This document shows positions 54,242 through 63,221 of a DNA stretch of 64,000 nt, piece after piece (position 1 is the stretch's first letter; each line of letters begins with the position of its first letter). A model generated the notes under the pieces. It did not search any database. It was given only the letters and a program-made list of their open reading frames with translations, and was not told the origin of the DNA. The DNA lies in the NCBI GenBank assembly GCA_903859705.1, contig CAIONQ010000076.1, positions 62,001-126,000 on the forward strand. The letters run 5' to 3'. Source of the stretch: an uncultured Chthonomonas sp. Its GTDB lineage: Bacteria > Armatimonadota > Chthonomonadetes > Chthonomonadales > Chthonomonadaceae. The position numbers and the translations under genes were made by a program.

Positions 54242-54631
54242 ATGAAGCGAGGTCATCAACTCAAAATCGGATCGCATCGTATCGGCAGTACTCGTGTATG
54301 GGTATGTAAGAGAACTTCCGAGAGAAAGCGCAGAGTGTGGATGGGCTTCGTTCTTGCACGCCCTATGCCTTATGCAAACCTCGATGCAATAGGAGCTTAC
54401 GTATATGTATCAGTTTTGGCCAGGAACGCAAGCGAAGCCACGCGACTGATAACATATGTGCTTAACAAATTCCACTTTTGTATCGATGAAATAGAGAGCT
54501 TATCCCCAATTGGGCACTATCCGCTAAACGACCGAAGGAGGTCGCTTTTTGTTCGAGCGAGGTGCACTCTACGGTGCAGAGGCTCTGTACTCTACAGTCC
54601 GTTCTATACATTTGCCAATGAAGATGAGTGA
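54242..54631 (+). CDS. Hypothetical protein
   Basis: 129 aa. A basic N-terminal 33 residues, then an alpha/beta pattern (GAYVYVSVLARNASEATRLI, TYVLNKFHFCIDEIESLS), which looks like a small ferredoxin-like or immunity-type fold. M34 is an alternative start. AGAGG lies about 12 nt upstream of the first ATG. No family is recognised. Its neighbours are all hypothetical genes on the same strand. Confidence 0.4.
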   Translation: MKRGHQLKIGSHRIGSTRVWVCKRTSERKRRVWMGFVLARPMPYANLDAIGAYVYVSVLARNASEATRLITYVLNKFHFCIDEIESLSPIGHYPLNDRRRSLFVRARCTLRCRGSVLYSPFYTFANEDE

Positions 54632-54745
54632 CCTCTTTACTCAGGCGATAACAGTTACTTCTGCATCAAGCACCTGAGGTTACCAACGATCTCAACGGCT
54701 ATCGACATCTGCGATCCAGGGAACATGTGCCATGACGAGATATAG

Positions 54746-55597
54746 ATGAGAACACCATTGGGAATTCGAACAAAGGGAAGACGGAAACGTATCAGGCAGA
54801 GCACCGGTGTTACCGAAGATAACTACGGGTCGCTCTCATCATTGCTGTTACTTGAAACGCGGCAGTCCGAGCGGTTTATTACGGCAGGTTTCTGGCTTTT
54901 GCAATTTGGCATGTGGGTTGCCTTCCTGTTGGTGATCCGAGGATATTGGAGTGTGAGCTGCTGGGTTGCTTTTGCACTTGTGTGGTATCTGTTTAGCAAT
55001 CTGGCCTGTAAAGCAGTTCTGAGATCGGTATGGCGCCACCAGCCAGTGGCAGCGATCCTGGAAGAAAAGCTGACTGGCGCATACGTAGATGAGCTAATCG
55101 GACTTCTGAGCCATCCGCAACAGTGTATTCGGGACGCAGCAAGCGGCAAATTGGCGGATGAGAACACTCGAATTCGTGTTGCGCCGCAGTCTATAAAAGC
55201 AAACATACAATCTCTCTATTCGCTTCCACTGCAACCCATCGTCTGGAAGCGGGCACCACGCAAGGGCGTGCAACAGGATAGGCTGAATAAAGTTCAGTTG
55301 AGAGTTGCCCGGGTTATCTCCGAGATCACTCCAGACAACGAGCTTGCTGCGATTGAAGCAACCGTAGCCGCAGCAATCAACGAGCGAATCCAGCGTAACA
55401 TAGATGCCGACATTGTAGAGGTGCTAACAATGGCGCATACCATACTGCGACAGAGACTGGCGCGTCAAACGCATACAGAAGGTCTGCTACGTGCTGCAAC
55501 AGGTCCGCAGGCAGAAGCAAGCACCCTTATGCGCGCCACTCACAGCGAAGACAAGCCCGAGGAATGTTTGCTGAGAGCAAGCTCTGAGGATTACTGA
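54746..55597 (+). CDS. Hypothetical protein with two transmembrane segments
   Basis: 283 aa. Basic N-terminus (KGRRKRIRQ), two adjacent TM helices at about residues 46-65 and 70-90, then a soluble helical part of about 190 residues (LIGLLSHPQQCIRDAASGKLA, RVARVISEITPDNELAAIE), with a HEAT-like character in its first part. No catalytic motif is visible. The cytoplasmic position of the large part is suggested by the positive-inside rule. Its role is unknown. Confidence 0.55.
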   Translation: MRTPLGIRTKGRRKRIRQSTGVTEDNYGSLSSLLLLETRQSERFITAGFWLLQFGMWVAFLLVIRGYWSVSCWVAFALVWYLFSNLACKAVLRSVWRHQPVAAILEEKLTGAYVDELIGLLSHPQQCIRDAASGKLADENTRIRVAPQSIKANIQSLYSLPLQPIVWKRAPRKGVQQDRLNKVQLRVARVISEITPDNELAAIEATVAAAINERIQRNIDADIVEVLTMAHTILRQRLARQTHTEGLLRAATGPQAEASTLMRATHSEDKPEECLLRASSEDY

Positions 55598-55638
55598 TCT
55601 GAGCCAAGCGCCCGAACTCTTTGAAAGATTGCTTTACC

Positions 55639-56019
55639 ATGAATGACAGCAGGCAAAGACTAATGAATCTCTTGCTTGGTGACAAGTTTGAGTCCTTCGT
55701 ATTCGGCGAGTTCAGTGTGTCCTTAGGACTTGCAAACAGCGTCTTTGCAGTAGGTTGTGATTGGCTGCTTACTGGCCCAGATGGCACTGTTCTGGATCAG
55801 AGGTTGGAGCTTTCGCACAGGCAAGATTGGAAGCTTTGGATCCTAATTGGAAAAGTGATTTCTCACGTATCTATATCCGATGAGCCGCCGGTGGTTCTTG
55901 CTATCTCCACTACAGACGGGTACACACTTAAGGTTCTATCCAGCCTATCTGTTCATGAAGATTGGAGTATACTCGCACTGCACGGTGGTCCCTTTTTTGT
56001 GTGTGATGGAGAGCTTTAG
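55639..56019 (+). CDS. Hypothetical immunity-like protein (paralogue of next gene)
   Basis: 126 aa from ATG 55639; a TTG at 55621 is an alternative. The sequence alternates beta strands: GDKFESFVFGEFSVSLGL, DWKLWILIGKVISHVSISD, VVLAISTTDGYTLKVLSS. The pattern 'LW-x-LIG-x-x-x-x-x-V-x-I' followed by a glycine-turn strand recurs in the next gene, so they are paralogues. Small beta proteins of this kind are common as immunity proteins of polymorphic toxins, but no toxin gene is present, and the assignment is a guess. Confidence 0.55.
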   Translation: MNDSRQRLMNLLLGDKFESFVFGEFSVSLGLANSVFAVGCDWLLTGPDGTVLDQRLELSHRQDWKLWILIGKVISHVSISDEPPVVLAISTTDGYTLKVLSSLSVHEDWSILALHGGPFFVCDGEL

Positions 56020-56056
56020 AGCAAGAAGTGCCTTTTCAGTTTTGAGGAATCTTGTA

Positions 56057-56401
56057 ATGCATCCCAATACAAATTCACCAATGGCTATTGCCGCGCTGCG
56101 TGCGACAGTGGGCGAGCAGTTTATCTCAGTGCGGTTCGATCGCTACTATACAGAGCTGGCAATAGGCTTGCTAACGCTTTCGCCACGAAGCGAGTGGCGC
56201 TACAAACACCGCAAACACCGCATTGCTGATCAAAATTGCCGCTTAGAAGAGCGCACACATTTCGAACTATGGCGACTAATCGGCTGTACGGTGACGTCTG
56301 TTGAAATTGATGAAATCTGCGATGTTACGCTCTTCCTTTCAGATGGTGCCTACTTCTGGTTTAGAGGAAAAGGCACGGGTATGCACACGAAGCTTTGGTA
56401 G
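56057..56401 (+). CDS. Hypothetical immunity-like protein (paralogue of previous gene)
   Basis: 114 aa from ATG 56057 with GAGGA 8 nt upstream; the open frame runs upstream into the previous gene, where it is only a shadow. Shared layout with the previous protein: VGEQFISVRFDRYYTELAIG against GDKFESFVFGEFSVSLGL, and HFELWRLIGCTVTSVEID against DWKLWILIGKVISHVSIS, each followed by an acidic strand-turn-strand (LFLSDGAYFWFRG). The 38-nt spacing suggests one transcript. Function is unknown. Confidence 0.5.
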   Translation: MHPNTNSPMAIAALRATVGEQFISVRFDRYYTELAIGLLTLSPRSEWRYKHRKHRIADQNCRLEERTHFELWRLIGCTVTSVEIDEICDVTLFLSDGAYFWFRGKGTGMHTKLW

Positions 56402-56909
56402 CCAGGAAGGCAGATGCGCAATTAACTCTGAAGGTGCCCTGCGCTTTTTCTCCGTGCCTTACGCAACTAGTTACATGAACCTCTTCTCCGTTGTTTAGAT
56501 GAACGTTAGTGGATACTTAGACTGTTTGTATCTCATGCTAAGCCGCCAGGTCACAAAGATATATTGAGAGGTTAGTGCATCGTAATGAGCTGTGCAGATA
56601 CGTCCGGTTTTGAGTACGTCTTTTCCTGGGGAGTTGAGCCCTGGTGTATGAATGAACAAATTTCCACCTGTTACCAGCAAAAGGCGCAGGTGCGCATCGT
56701 TCCCTTGTTTCCCTGTTCCCCGAGTGCTTACCGCATTTTCCTGGCGGCTCCCCGTCTTTGCGTCATTCTTATAGCTCTCCGGTTCGGTACCCGCGCTTAT
56801 ACCTCAGGAGCGCACTCACCAACTGCTTCACCTTACGCTGCTCCCGGGGTAAGATAGCGTAGGGCGGCTGGAAGAAGAGGGAAAATCTCAGAAAGAGATT
56901 ATAGATAGC
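56402..56909. other. Intergenic region without a supported gene
   Basis: About 510 nt. It holds the third copy of the polypurine repeat (56698-56732) and little else. The 56585-56857 frame has no protein-like pattern. Confidence 0.5.
56698..56732 (-). repeat. Polypurine repeat, third copy
   Basis: On the minus strand: CGGGGAACAGGGAAAC followed by AAGGGAACGATG. It is the same GGGAAC(A/G)AGG-type pattern as at 4317 and 51717, here not directly after a gene. Confidence 0.5.
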
Positions 56910-57950
56910 ATGATAGCTAAGTTCTTCAAACTCGTATTCATTTTCTTGGCTGCACTTCTCTGGGGCTTGCCATCCATAGGTTCGAACGCCCAGGCCAAGC
57001 TAACCGTGGCAACCTCGCCAGACGAAAAGGCGCTAATAGCCGCATTGCAATCTAAAGACCTTCGTGCAATTACCCGCGTGCTGAAAACTGGCTGCAACAC
57101 AAACATCATCAACGACCTGGTAACTTCGACATCCGCATTGGAACTCGCAGTTTTTTGTCCTGGGGACGCAGCTGTGAGGGTGTTCCTGAATAACGGTGCC
57201 GATCCCAATGCGCGTATTCCGTATCTCGGCCAAACTGCGCTGCTTACAACTGCGAGGTATGGATATCCACGTATTATGACAGAGCTCCTTATGAAAGGCG
57301 CTAACCCCAAGGTCACCGATCGCCTCGGTGATAATCTACTCATTTGTGCTGTATTGGGGGGCAATCAAGCCGCAATTAAACTTGCTATGCGATACAACAA
57401 AGTTAACTATCAGAATTCGCAGAAAGAGACTGCACTGTCCAAATCGATCGCTTGTAATAGGCCAGCAATTGTAGATTTGCTGTTGGCACATGGAGCAAAA
57501 CCTGACGTATTGGGAAGATACGGCATGTTGCCTATCCATGATGCAGTCTTAACTTGCCCGGTTGCTATTCTGAACTTACTTAGGCATGGTGCAAGGATAG
57601 ATGCCAGATCCGAGGACGGCTACACGCCACTCATGCTTGCCGCAGCAAACGTGAATGAGTCATCGGTGAAGATATTGATAAAACATGGCGCCGATCCCAG
57701 TCTTACAGCGCCAGATGGAATGAACTCTCTAATGCTGGCGTGCGCCTACCGGTACGACAACGATGTAGTGCCATCGCAAGATTGGGAGCAAACAATTGCT
57801 TCAATAGTCAAGATACTCGCCGCGAGGACGAGGTTGGGTTTGAAAGCAAGAGACGGAGGAACGGCTCTTGACATCGCACGCCGAGAGCATCACAACCTGG
57901 CTGCAAAAGTGCTTGAAGAGATGGCTGCCCAAAGAACAACCGAGCCCTAA
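56910..57950 (+). CDS. Exported ankyrin-repeat protein
   Basis: 346 aa. Signal peptide at residues 1-29 (KLVFIFLAALLWGLPSIGSNAQA). About eight ankyrin repeats follow, several near consensus: NNGADPNARIPYLGQTALL, LLAHGAKPDVLGRYGMLPIHDA, LLRHGARIDARSEDGYTPLML, LIKHGADPSLTAPDGMNSLML. Ankyrin arrays mediate protein binding; targets are probably in the periplasm. It lies at the end of the accessory-looking stretch, upstream of holB. Confidence 0.85.
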   Translation: MIAKFFKLVFIFLAALLWGLPSIGSNAQAKLTVATSPDEKALIAALQSKDLRAITRVLKTGCNTNIINDLVTSTSALELAVFCPGDAAVRVFLNNGADPNARIPYLGQTALLTTARYGYPRIMTELLMKGANPKVTDRLGDNLLICAVLGGNQAAIKLAMRYNKVNYQNSQKETALSKSIACNRPAIVDLLLAHGAKPDVLGRYGMLPIHDAVLTCPVAILNLLRHGARIDARSEDGYTPLMLAAANVNESSVKILIKHGADPSLTAPDGMNSLMLACAYRYDNDVVPSQDWEQTIASIVKILAARTRLGLKARDGGTALDIARREHHNLAAKVLEEMAAQRTTEP

Positions 57951-58120
57951 TCCTACCTGGCTTCGGCACGTTGGTTTTGATTAGCCAACACCCTCCATTC
58001 TCTGTCACAATACAACCAACAAATATTGAACAGTGGGCGAATCTCATCGGTGCTAACTGATAGTTTCAGCACTTATTTAGAGTCGCGACTGCAGTACATC
58101 ACATTCAGGCTATTCCAAAC

Positions 58121-59254
58121 ATGTCCCAGTTCTCCAGCATATACGGCCAGGCACCTGCAGTAGCCGCTCTCAGGCGGGCGTTGGCTTCCAATCAGCTTCC
58201 CGGGTGCTATCTGTTGGTAGGCACACCAGGAGTTGGCAAGGGAGCGATGGCACGTGCGCTGGCGCAGGCCGCCTGCTGCCTGTCGCCGATTGTGGAGCCG
58301 GCGACTGAGTTTGATTCCTGTGGAACCTGCTCCTCTTGTCGTATGGCAGAAGCTGGCACACATCCTGAGATCATAACCTTCTTGCCATCCGGGGAAGCAA
58401 CCCAGATTTGGCAATTTTGGGAGCGTGATAACAAGCCAGGATCCGGGGCTCTCTCAAGAACGATGGCCTATGCGCCGAGCATTGGCAAACGGCGGGTGTA
58501 CATTGTGGAACGCGCCGAAACGTTAACGGAATCGGCAGCAAACAGCCTGCTTAAGGTGTTGGAGGAGCCGCCACCCTATGCGCTCTTCATTCTTGCTGCA
58601 CCGCATCAGGCCAGGGTGCTTCCTACCATCTTTAGCCGCAGCCAAACAGTGCGTTTAAACGCTAGCCCGCGCGCCGGGTTGGAACAGTTTCTTGTATCAA
58701 CAACCGCATGCAACCCGGAAACAGCATCTCTGCTTGCCTCGATATCGGAGGGCAGAACGGGATATGCCGTACGAATGGCACTTTCGCCTGCGGTTGGCAC
58801 CGAGATTGAACGCATTCTGGAGTTTGCCGAAACACTACCAACGGCGCCGCGGGTGCGTGCCCTTAAGATAGCCGAGCAGATGCGCAAACTGGCCGTGCAG
58901 GTGAAGGCTCTGATAGGGGAGGAGCCCTCTGCTGCGGAAGATCCTGCCGACGGGGAAGGCGGATCTGCGAAAGAAAAAACCTCGCGGCGGCAGCTTGCTG
59001 CGCTATTTGATCTGCTAATGGCTTACTATCGGGACCTGGTTGCATGCTCTGCCGCCAATCCGCAACAGATGGTGGATGTACACATCATCAACAGCAACCG
59101 GATTGATCATCTGCTTCGACTGGCGGCTGGATCCTCTGCATCCCGCTGGATGCGCTGCCTTGATGCGCTAACGGTTGCGCGCCGCAGGTTGGATGCAAAT
59201 GCAAATGTTGCCCTGGTTACCGAGGTACTCGCTATGACCCTTGTTGAACCCTGA
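58121..59254 (+). CDS. holB: DNA polymerase III delta' subunit
   Basis: 377 aa. The clamp-loader AAA fold starts SSIYGQAPAVAALRRAL, with Walker A GTPGVGKG (34-41), a zinc-binding cluster with Cys67, Cys70 and Cys73, and ESAANSLLKVLEEPPPYALFIL, the family's most conserved block. The arginine-finger motif is FSRSQT, with Ser for the usual Cys. It works in the clamp loader that puts the beta clamp on DNA. Unlike in Bacillus, tmk and the c-di-AMP receptor are not adjacent. No clear Shine-Dalgarno site precedes the ATG. Confidence 0.9.
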   Translation: MSQFSSIYGQAPAVAALRRALASNQLPGCYLLVGTPGVGKGAMARALAQAACCLSPIVEPATEFDSCGTCSSCRMAEAGTHPEIITFLPSGEATQIWQFWERDNKPGSGALSRTMAYAPSIGKRRVYIVERAETLTESAANSLLKVLEEPPPYALFILAAPHQARVLPTIFSRSQTVRLNASPRAGLEQFLVSTTACNPETASLLASISEGRTGYAVRMALSPAVGTEIERILEFAETLPTAPRVRALKIAEQMRKLAVQVKALIGEEPSAAEDPADGEGGSAKEKTSRRQLAALFDLLMAYYRDLVACSAANPQQMVDVHIINSNRIDHLLRLAAGSSASRWMRCLDALTVARRRLDANANVALVTEVLAMTLVEP

Positions 59255-59275
59255 TGAGGGGAGGGTGCCCGGGGA

Positions 59276-59284
59276 TGGTATACT
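59276..59284 (+). promoter_or_regulatory. Extended -10 promoter for the 59348 gene
   Basis: TGGTATACT fits an extended -10 element; no -35 is evident at the proper distance. It lies 64 nt before the start codon. Confidence 0.35.
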
Positions 59285-59347
59285 TATTGCACTAAACGGC
59301 GCGTTCCTGGCGCCTTCATATCCTTGTTCGCACCGGGAGAAACATCC

Positions 59348-59812
59348 ATGGCAGAGCCGCTTAAAGAGGGAGATCGCGTAGTCGTCTCCAACCGTGAAGT
59401 AACAGATGACGATGTAAAATCGGGCCTGTTCTATAACCACTACCGTGGACTTACAGGGTTGGTTCAGAAGGTGTATGAAAACGTTGGCGAGATGGCGATT
59501 ACGATTGATGATGCCAGCCTGGCTGAAAGCGTGCGTACACGCCATTATGAAGTGCGCGATGCCATGAAACAGAAATGGCTGGATGGCCTTTCTGAAGAGC
59601 AGCGCAGCAGACTCTCCGATGTTGAGAAAGACTTCAATCTTCGATACAGCATTGTAATTGCCATATCGGATGTGAGCATCAGCCACGAGCCCGCCCCGGT
59701 GCTGGCCGCCGTTGCACCGGCACCAGTAGAGGCAGTCCCGCATCGCAAAACTGCCGCCGAGATAGAGGCTGAAGAGGCCGCATACATAGCCAGCAAGCTG
59801 GAGCAGGCGTAG
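59348..59812 (+). CDS. KOW-like small protein of unknown function
   Basis: 154 aa from ATG 59348 (MAEPLKEGDRVVV), GGGAG 8 nt upstream. Residues 5-55 look like an SH3/KOW barrel (EGDRVVVSNREVTDDDV, YRGLTGLVQKVYENVGE), then a charged helical part (KWLDGLSEEQRSRLSDVEK) and an Ala/Pro-rich linker to a C-terminal acidic helix (AAEIEAEEAAYIASKLEQ). RNA or ribosome association is a guess. It lies between holB and a Xer recombinase gene, each with its own spacing of 50-100 nt. Confidence 0.6.
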   Translation: MAEPLKEGDRVVVSNREVTDDDVKSGLFYNHYRGLTGLVQKVYENVGEMAITIDDASLAESVRTRHYEVRDAMKQKWLDGLSEEQRSRLSDVEKDFNLRYSIVIAISDVSISHEPAPVLAAVAPAPVEAVPHRKTAAEIEAEEAAYIASKLEQA

Positions 59813-59862
59813 CGCGCACTCTGATTCGCAGTACTAATTGATTTTCAGGAGCTCACACTCCT

Positions 59863-60888
59863 ATGAGAACTCCCCGTAAAGGCGCCGCCTCACCCCAGGC
59901 GGCGCGTGCTCTTGCAGATGTGCGTGCCGCAGAACGCATTCTGCCAGAACCCATCCAGGGCCATCTTGTAGCCTTCATGCAGTACCTCCGCCTTGTTCGC
60001 AATAGCTCCGCCTGCACTCTGCGCGCCTACCGCGCCGATCTCGAACAGTTCCTCGGTTTTATATCATGCCATCCCGATCTTGGTAGCGATGGTCTCTCCC
60101 GGCTTACCCGCCAACATGTGCGCGCTTTTCTGGCAGATTTACAGGTTTCTGAGTACCGCAGAACCAGCCTTGCCCGCAAGCTGGCCGCAATGCGTGCCTT
60201 TTGCAAATGGGCTAACAGGCAGGCGCTGATGGAGGGCGACCCCACCATTGGCATACAGACAATTAAACAAGAAAAGAAGCTGCCAAAGTTTCTGCGGGGT
60301 GGGGAAGTGGAGGCCTTGCTTGCCGCACCAGATACAGAAACACCGGATGGCCAGCGAGACAGGGCACTGTTGGAACTGCTCTATGCCAGTGGGTTGCGCG
60401 CTGCGGAAGCGCATCGGTTGGATGTGGGAGATCTGGATCTTTTTTCCGCAGAAATCCGAGTACGGCATGGCAAAGGAGATAAAGAGCGCATAGCTATGCT
60501 GGGCGAGGATGCAATTGCAGCCCTACAGCACTATCTGCAGAATGGGCGTATTGCGCTTGCAACTGCGGGAGCAGCGGCTGCAGAGCAGGCCGTATTCCTC
60601 AATAAATTCGGGCAGCGCCTCTCCGATCGTGGCATACGGCGCACTTTTGATCGGTATGTAACGCAAACTTCAGATAGGCTAAAGATTACTCCGCATGTGC
60701 TTCGCCATACGTTTGCAACGCACCTGCTGGATAACGGTGCAGATCTGCGCTCTGTTCAGGAGTTGCTTGGGCATGCTAACCTTGGCACAACTCAGATTTA
60801 TACGCATGTTACTACCGAGCGAATGAAAGACTCTTATGATAAAGCCCACCCCCGTGCGAGCAAGCGAGATGGGGATGGGCAGGGCTAA
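59863..60888 (+). CDS. XerC/XerD-type tyrosine recombinase
   Basis: 341 aa. N-terminal SAM-like core-binding domain (LVRNSSACTLRAYRADLEQFL), then the catalytic domain with all residues in place: Arg179 in SGLRAAEA, Lys204 in HGKGDKER, His278 and Arg281 in HVLRH, His304 in LLGHANL, and Tyr313 in QIYTHV. It resolves chromosome dimers at dif sites; XerC and XerD cannot be told apart from sequence alone. The ORF is flanked by genes unlike integron or phage genes, so it is a chromosomal Xer. Confidence 0.92.
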   Translation: MRTPRKGAASPQAARALADVRAAERILPEPIQGHLVAFMQYLRLVRNSSACTLRAYRADLEQFLGFISCHPDLGSDGLSRLTRQHVRAFLADLQVSEYRRTSLARKLAAMRAFCKWANRQALMEGDPTIGIQTIKQEKKLPKFLRGGEVEALLAAPDTETPDGQRDRALLELLYASGLRAAEAHRLDVGDLDLFSAEIRVRHGKGDKERIAMLGEDAIAALQHYLQNGRIALATAGAAAAEQAVFLNKFGQRLSDRGIRRTFDRYVTQTSDRLKITPHVLRHTFATHLLDNGADLRSVQELLGHANLGTTQIYTHVTTERMKDSYDKAHPRASKRDGDGQG

Positions 60889-60929
60889 TTGTTGCTCATG
60901 TGTACGACATGCGTAGATCCGTGATTTAG

Positions 60930-61664
60930 TTAAGCTTCACGCCCTATCTGTGTTAGCTCGGCGGCGCAATTGCTAATTATGCCATCCACGCCAAAGGCAA
61001 GCAGCTTCTTAGCAACCTCCATATCATCCACGGTCCATGCAAATACTGCCAGTCCACGGGCTTTCAGTGCATCCACGATGGGGAAGTTAAGCAGGGGATG
61101 CTGCCATGTAACGGCTTCGGTATCTATGGCATCCAGCAACCGTACATTGTCAAAACTAAGGTTTAGCTTATCGCCTTCGCCGGCATCCAGAGATAAGGAA
61201 AGTGGCAGCTCTGGATCAGCGGCTCGAAAACGCTGCCTGCTTTCAAAACTGGCTCCGGGAACAACCTTAAGGCCGGGTGGCAATATAGCAAGGGCAGCTG
61301 CAACCCTCAGTTCGGTATCTCCGCCGCCACATTTCATATCCGCCATAATGGCACAGCCACTTTCATTGCACCACTCCACCAATTGCTCCAGAATGGGGAC
61401 GCCTTCTCCCGCACCAAGGTCCAGGCTGGCCAGTACGCTGGCTTCGGTTTCCTGTATAACATAGACATTGCCCTGTGCGTCCTTAACATACTCATCGTGT
61501 GCCAGAACCAACTGAGCATCAATCGATAGGCGAATATCGCATTCCACCATGGTGCATCCCAGTTCTCTGGCACGCTGAAAGCTGCGCATCGTGTTGGCGG
61601 GATATTCTCGTGGTGCGCCGCGGTGCCCAACTCGGTGCCAAGGCTGAATAATTTTCTCACTCAT
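60930..61664 (-). CDS. Glycerophosphodiester phosphodiesterase
   Basis: 244 aa from ATG 61664, with AGGGA upstream; a GTG at 61688 is a possible longer start. The GDPD motifs are clear: VGHRGAPREYPANT with the catalytic His-Arg, ECDIRLSIDAQLVLAHDEYV with Glu-x-Asp and His, and the C-terminal AWTVDDMEVAKKLLAFGVDGII. It hydrolyses glycerophosphodiesters to glycerol-3-phosphate and an alcohol. There is no signal peptide, so it is cytoplasmic. Confidence 0.92.
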   Translation of the reverse strand: MSEKIIQPWHRVGHRGAPREYPANTMRSFQRARELGCTMVECDIRLSIDAQLVLAHDEYVKDAQGNVYVIQETEASVLASLDLGAGEGVPILEQLVEWCNESGCAIMADMKCGGGDTELRVAAALAILPPGLKVVPGASFESRQRFRAADPELPLSLSLDAGEGDKLNLSFDNVRLLDAIDTEAVTWQHPLLNFPIVDALKARGLAVFAWTVDDMEVAKKLLAFGVDGIISNCAAELTQIGREA

Positions 61665-62008
61665 TTCAATTTCATCCCTATTGGTCACTATAAATGCGAG
61701 GAAACGTGTGGCTCATTGTGTGGTGAGTCTACCTCAGTCTGTAACACCCACCAACAGCACCTGTCATTCATGAACGAGCCCAATTCAAAAGGAAGTGAAC
61801 TTTTTCATTCTCTGGGCCGTTACTTAGAAAGTAAAGGTTACTAAACGGCTATGCTGGTCGTCCTATAAATACATATGCTGTTAGTTATGCCTCTGCGAGG
61901 TCCTGGCGCGGCTCTGGTATCATCCGGATCCACCACGCTGCTGCGGCTCCTCACCGGTGATGATGGCGAGGCACTGGTAATTGCACGCTACGAACGGAGG
62001 ATATCCGA
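61665..62008. other. Intergenic region without a supported gene
   Basis: About 340 nt between divergent GDPD and lipoprotein genes. The only short frame, at 61623-61844 on the plus strand, is not supported. No strong promoter pair or hairpin was seen. Confidence 0.4.
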
Positions 62009-62341
62009 ATGAAACGCGCTATCGGATGGTTTGCACTTTGCACAGCGGTGATTGGATCTGTTGGTATAACAGGCTGTCAGAGCTTTTCACCACCGCCCAC
62101 TACTATGGTAACCGACCATGTTGGCGAAAACTGCACCATATTTTATCGGCACAATATGCTGGGTACCTCGGGCATTATGGCCTCTCCGCTTGCCGAAGAA
62201 GTTAACGGCACCCAACTATCTGTGCATGGCAAGTTAATTGAAGAGGGTGCAGACTGGGTACGCCTTCAGGTTGGCACCGACGAGGTAACGATTCCACGTG
62301 AAGTGATACTTACCATCAAAACCCAGACAAAATCTAAATAG
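62009..62341 (+). CDS. Small lipoprotein
   Basis: 110 aa with GGAGG 8 nt before the ATG. The signal peptide has a lipobox (GITGC, Cys23), so the mature protein starts with a lipidated Cys. The following domain of about 85 residues is a small beta unit (EVNGTQLSVHGKLIEEGADW, VRLQVGTDEVTIP), reminiscent of Hfq/Sm-like or translocation-lid folds. It is likely envelope-associated. The DUF1080 gene follows by 136 nt. Confidence 0.7.
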   Translation: MKRAIGWFALCTAVIGSVGITGCQSFSPPPTTMVTDHVGENCTIFYRHNMLGTSGIMASPLAEEVNGTQLSVHGKLIEEGADWVRLQVGTDEVTIPREVILTIKTQTKSK

Positions 62342-62477
62342 CCTGCATCTTTACGCATAATAAGATTATTTCCTCGCTTCCTGCGGCATGGCGGGTAGAC
62401 TATATGGCGTGCCACAACGGGGCAGCCAACCAACGCTGTTGCCTGAGGGCGCCACAGCATTACAGGGAGGAGCGCAG

Positions 62478-63140
62478 ATGCGTCCCATCGTTCTTCTGAT
62501 CGCTTTCGCAGCGATTGCAGCAGGTACCGCCGTTGCGGCGGATGATACCAACAAAGCACCTAAGCCAGACAGGCAGGGCTTTTACAAACTATTTAATGGC
62601 AAAGACCTTTCCGACTGGAAGCCGAGTGAGAACCCCGAAACGTTCAGCGTTGAAAAGGGCAATCTTGTAGTTCATGGCAAGAGATCTCACCTCTTCTACA
62701 CGGGGCCAATTTACAACCATAACTTCAAGAACTTCCACCTGAAGGCCGAAGTTATGACGTTTCCGCAGGCAAACAGCGGTATCTACTTCCACACCGAATT
62801 CGAAGCCGACAACTGGCCCTCCAAGGGCTTTGAGTGCCAGGTGAACGAAACCCACGGTGATGTAAAGAAGACCGGCGGCCTGTACGATATTAAAGATGTT
62901 ATCGGCGAATCTCCGGTTAAAACCGGCGAGTGGTACACGTACGATATCATCGTTCAGGGCAAGCATGTTGTTCTGAAGATCAATGGCAAAGTAACTTGCG
63001 ATTGGACCCAGCCCGATGATTTCGTGCCCCCGTCAAACCACAAGGGCCGCATGATCGATACCGGCACCATTGCTATTCAGGGCCACGATCCTAACTCCAA
63101 GATCCTGTACCGCTCCATCAAAATCAAGCCGCTGGATTAG
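62478..63140 (+). CDS. Secreted DUF1080 (3-keto-disaccharide hydrolase family) protein
   Basis: 220 aa from ATG 62478, with GGGAGGAG 5 nt upstream (the frame is open 30 codons upstream). Signal peptide residues 1-20 (IVLLIAFAAIAAGTAVAA). The single LamG-like domain has FYKLFNGKDLSDWK at its start, PQANSGIYFHTEFEADNW, GFECQVNETHGD and GEWYTYDIIVQGKHVVLKING, all typical of PF06439. Characterised members hydrolyse 3-keto glucosides. Such enzymes pair with Gfo/Idh/MocA oxidoreductases that make 3-keto sugars, several of which are in this window. Confidence 0.88.
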   Translation: MRPIVLLIAFAAIAAGTAVAADDTNKAPKPDRQGFYKLFNGKDLSDWKPSENPETFSVEKGNLVVHGKRSHLFYTGPIYNHNFKNFHLKAEVMTFPQANSGIYFHTEFEADNWPSKGFECQVNETHGDVKKTGGLYDIKDVIGESPVKTGEWYTYDIIVQGKHVVLKINGKVTCDWTQPDDFVPPSNHKGRMIDTGTIAIQGHDPNSKILYRSIKIKPLD

Positions 63141-63183
63141 TTCCGGGTTTGAGGCATGAAGGGGCCATGGCGGACTATAGATG

Positions 63184-63221
63184 AGTCGCACGTAACCTTT
63201 ATACGGTACGTGCGGCTTTTC
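63184..63221. terminator. Terminator between DUF1080 and NERD genes
   Basis: AGTCGCACGTA pairs with TACGTGCGGCT (one wobble), followed by TTTTCT on the plus side. It overlaps the end of the convergent NERD gene. Confidence 0.7.
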
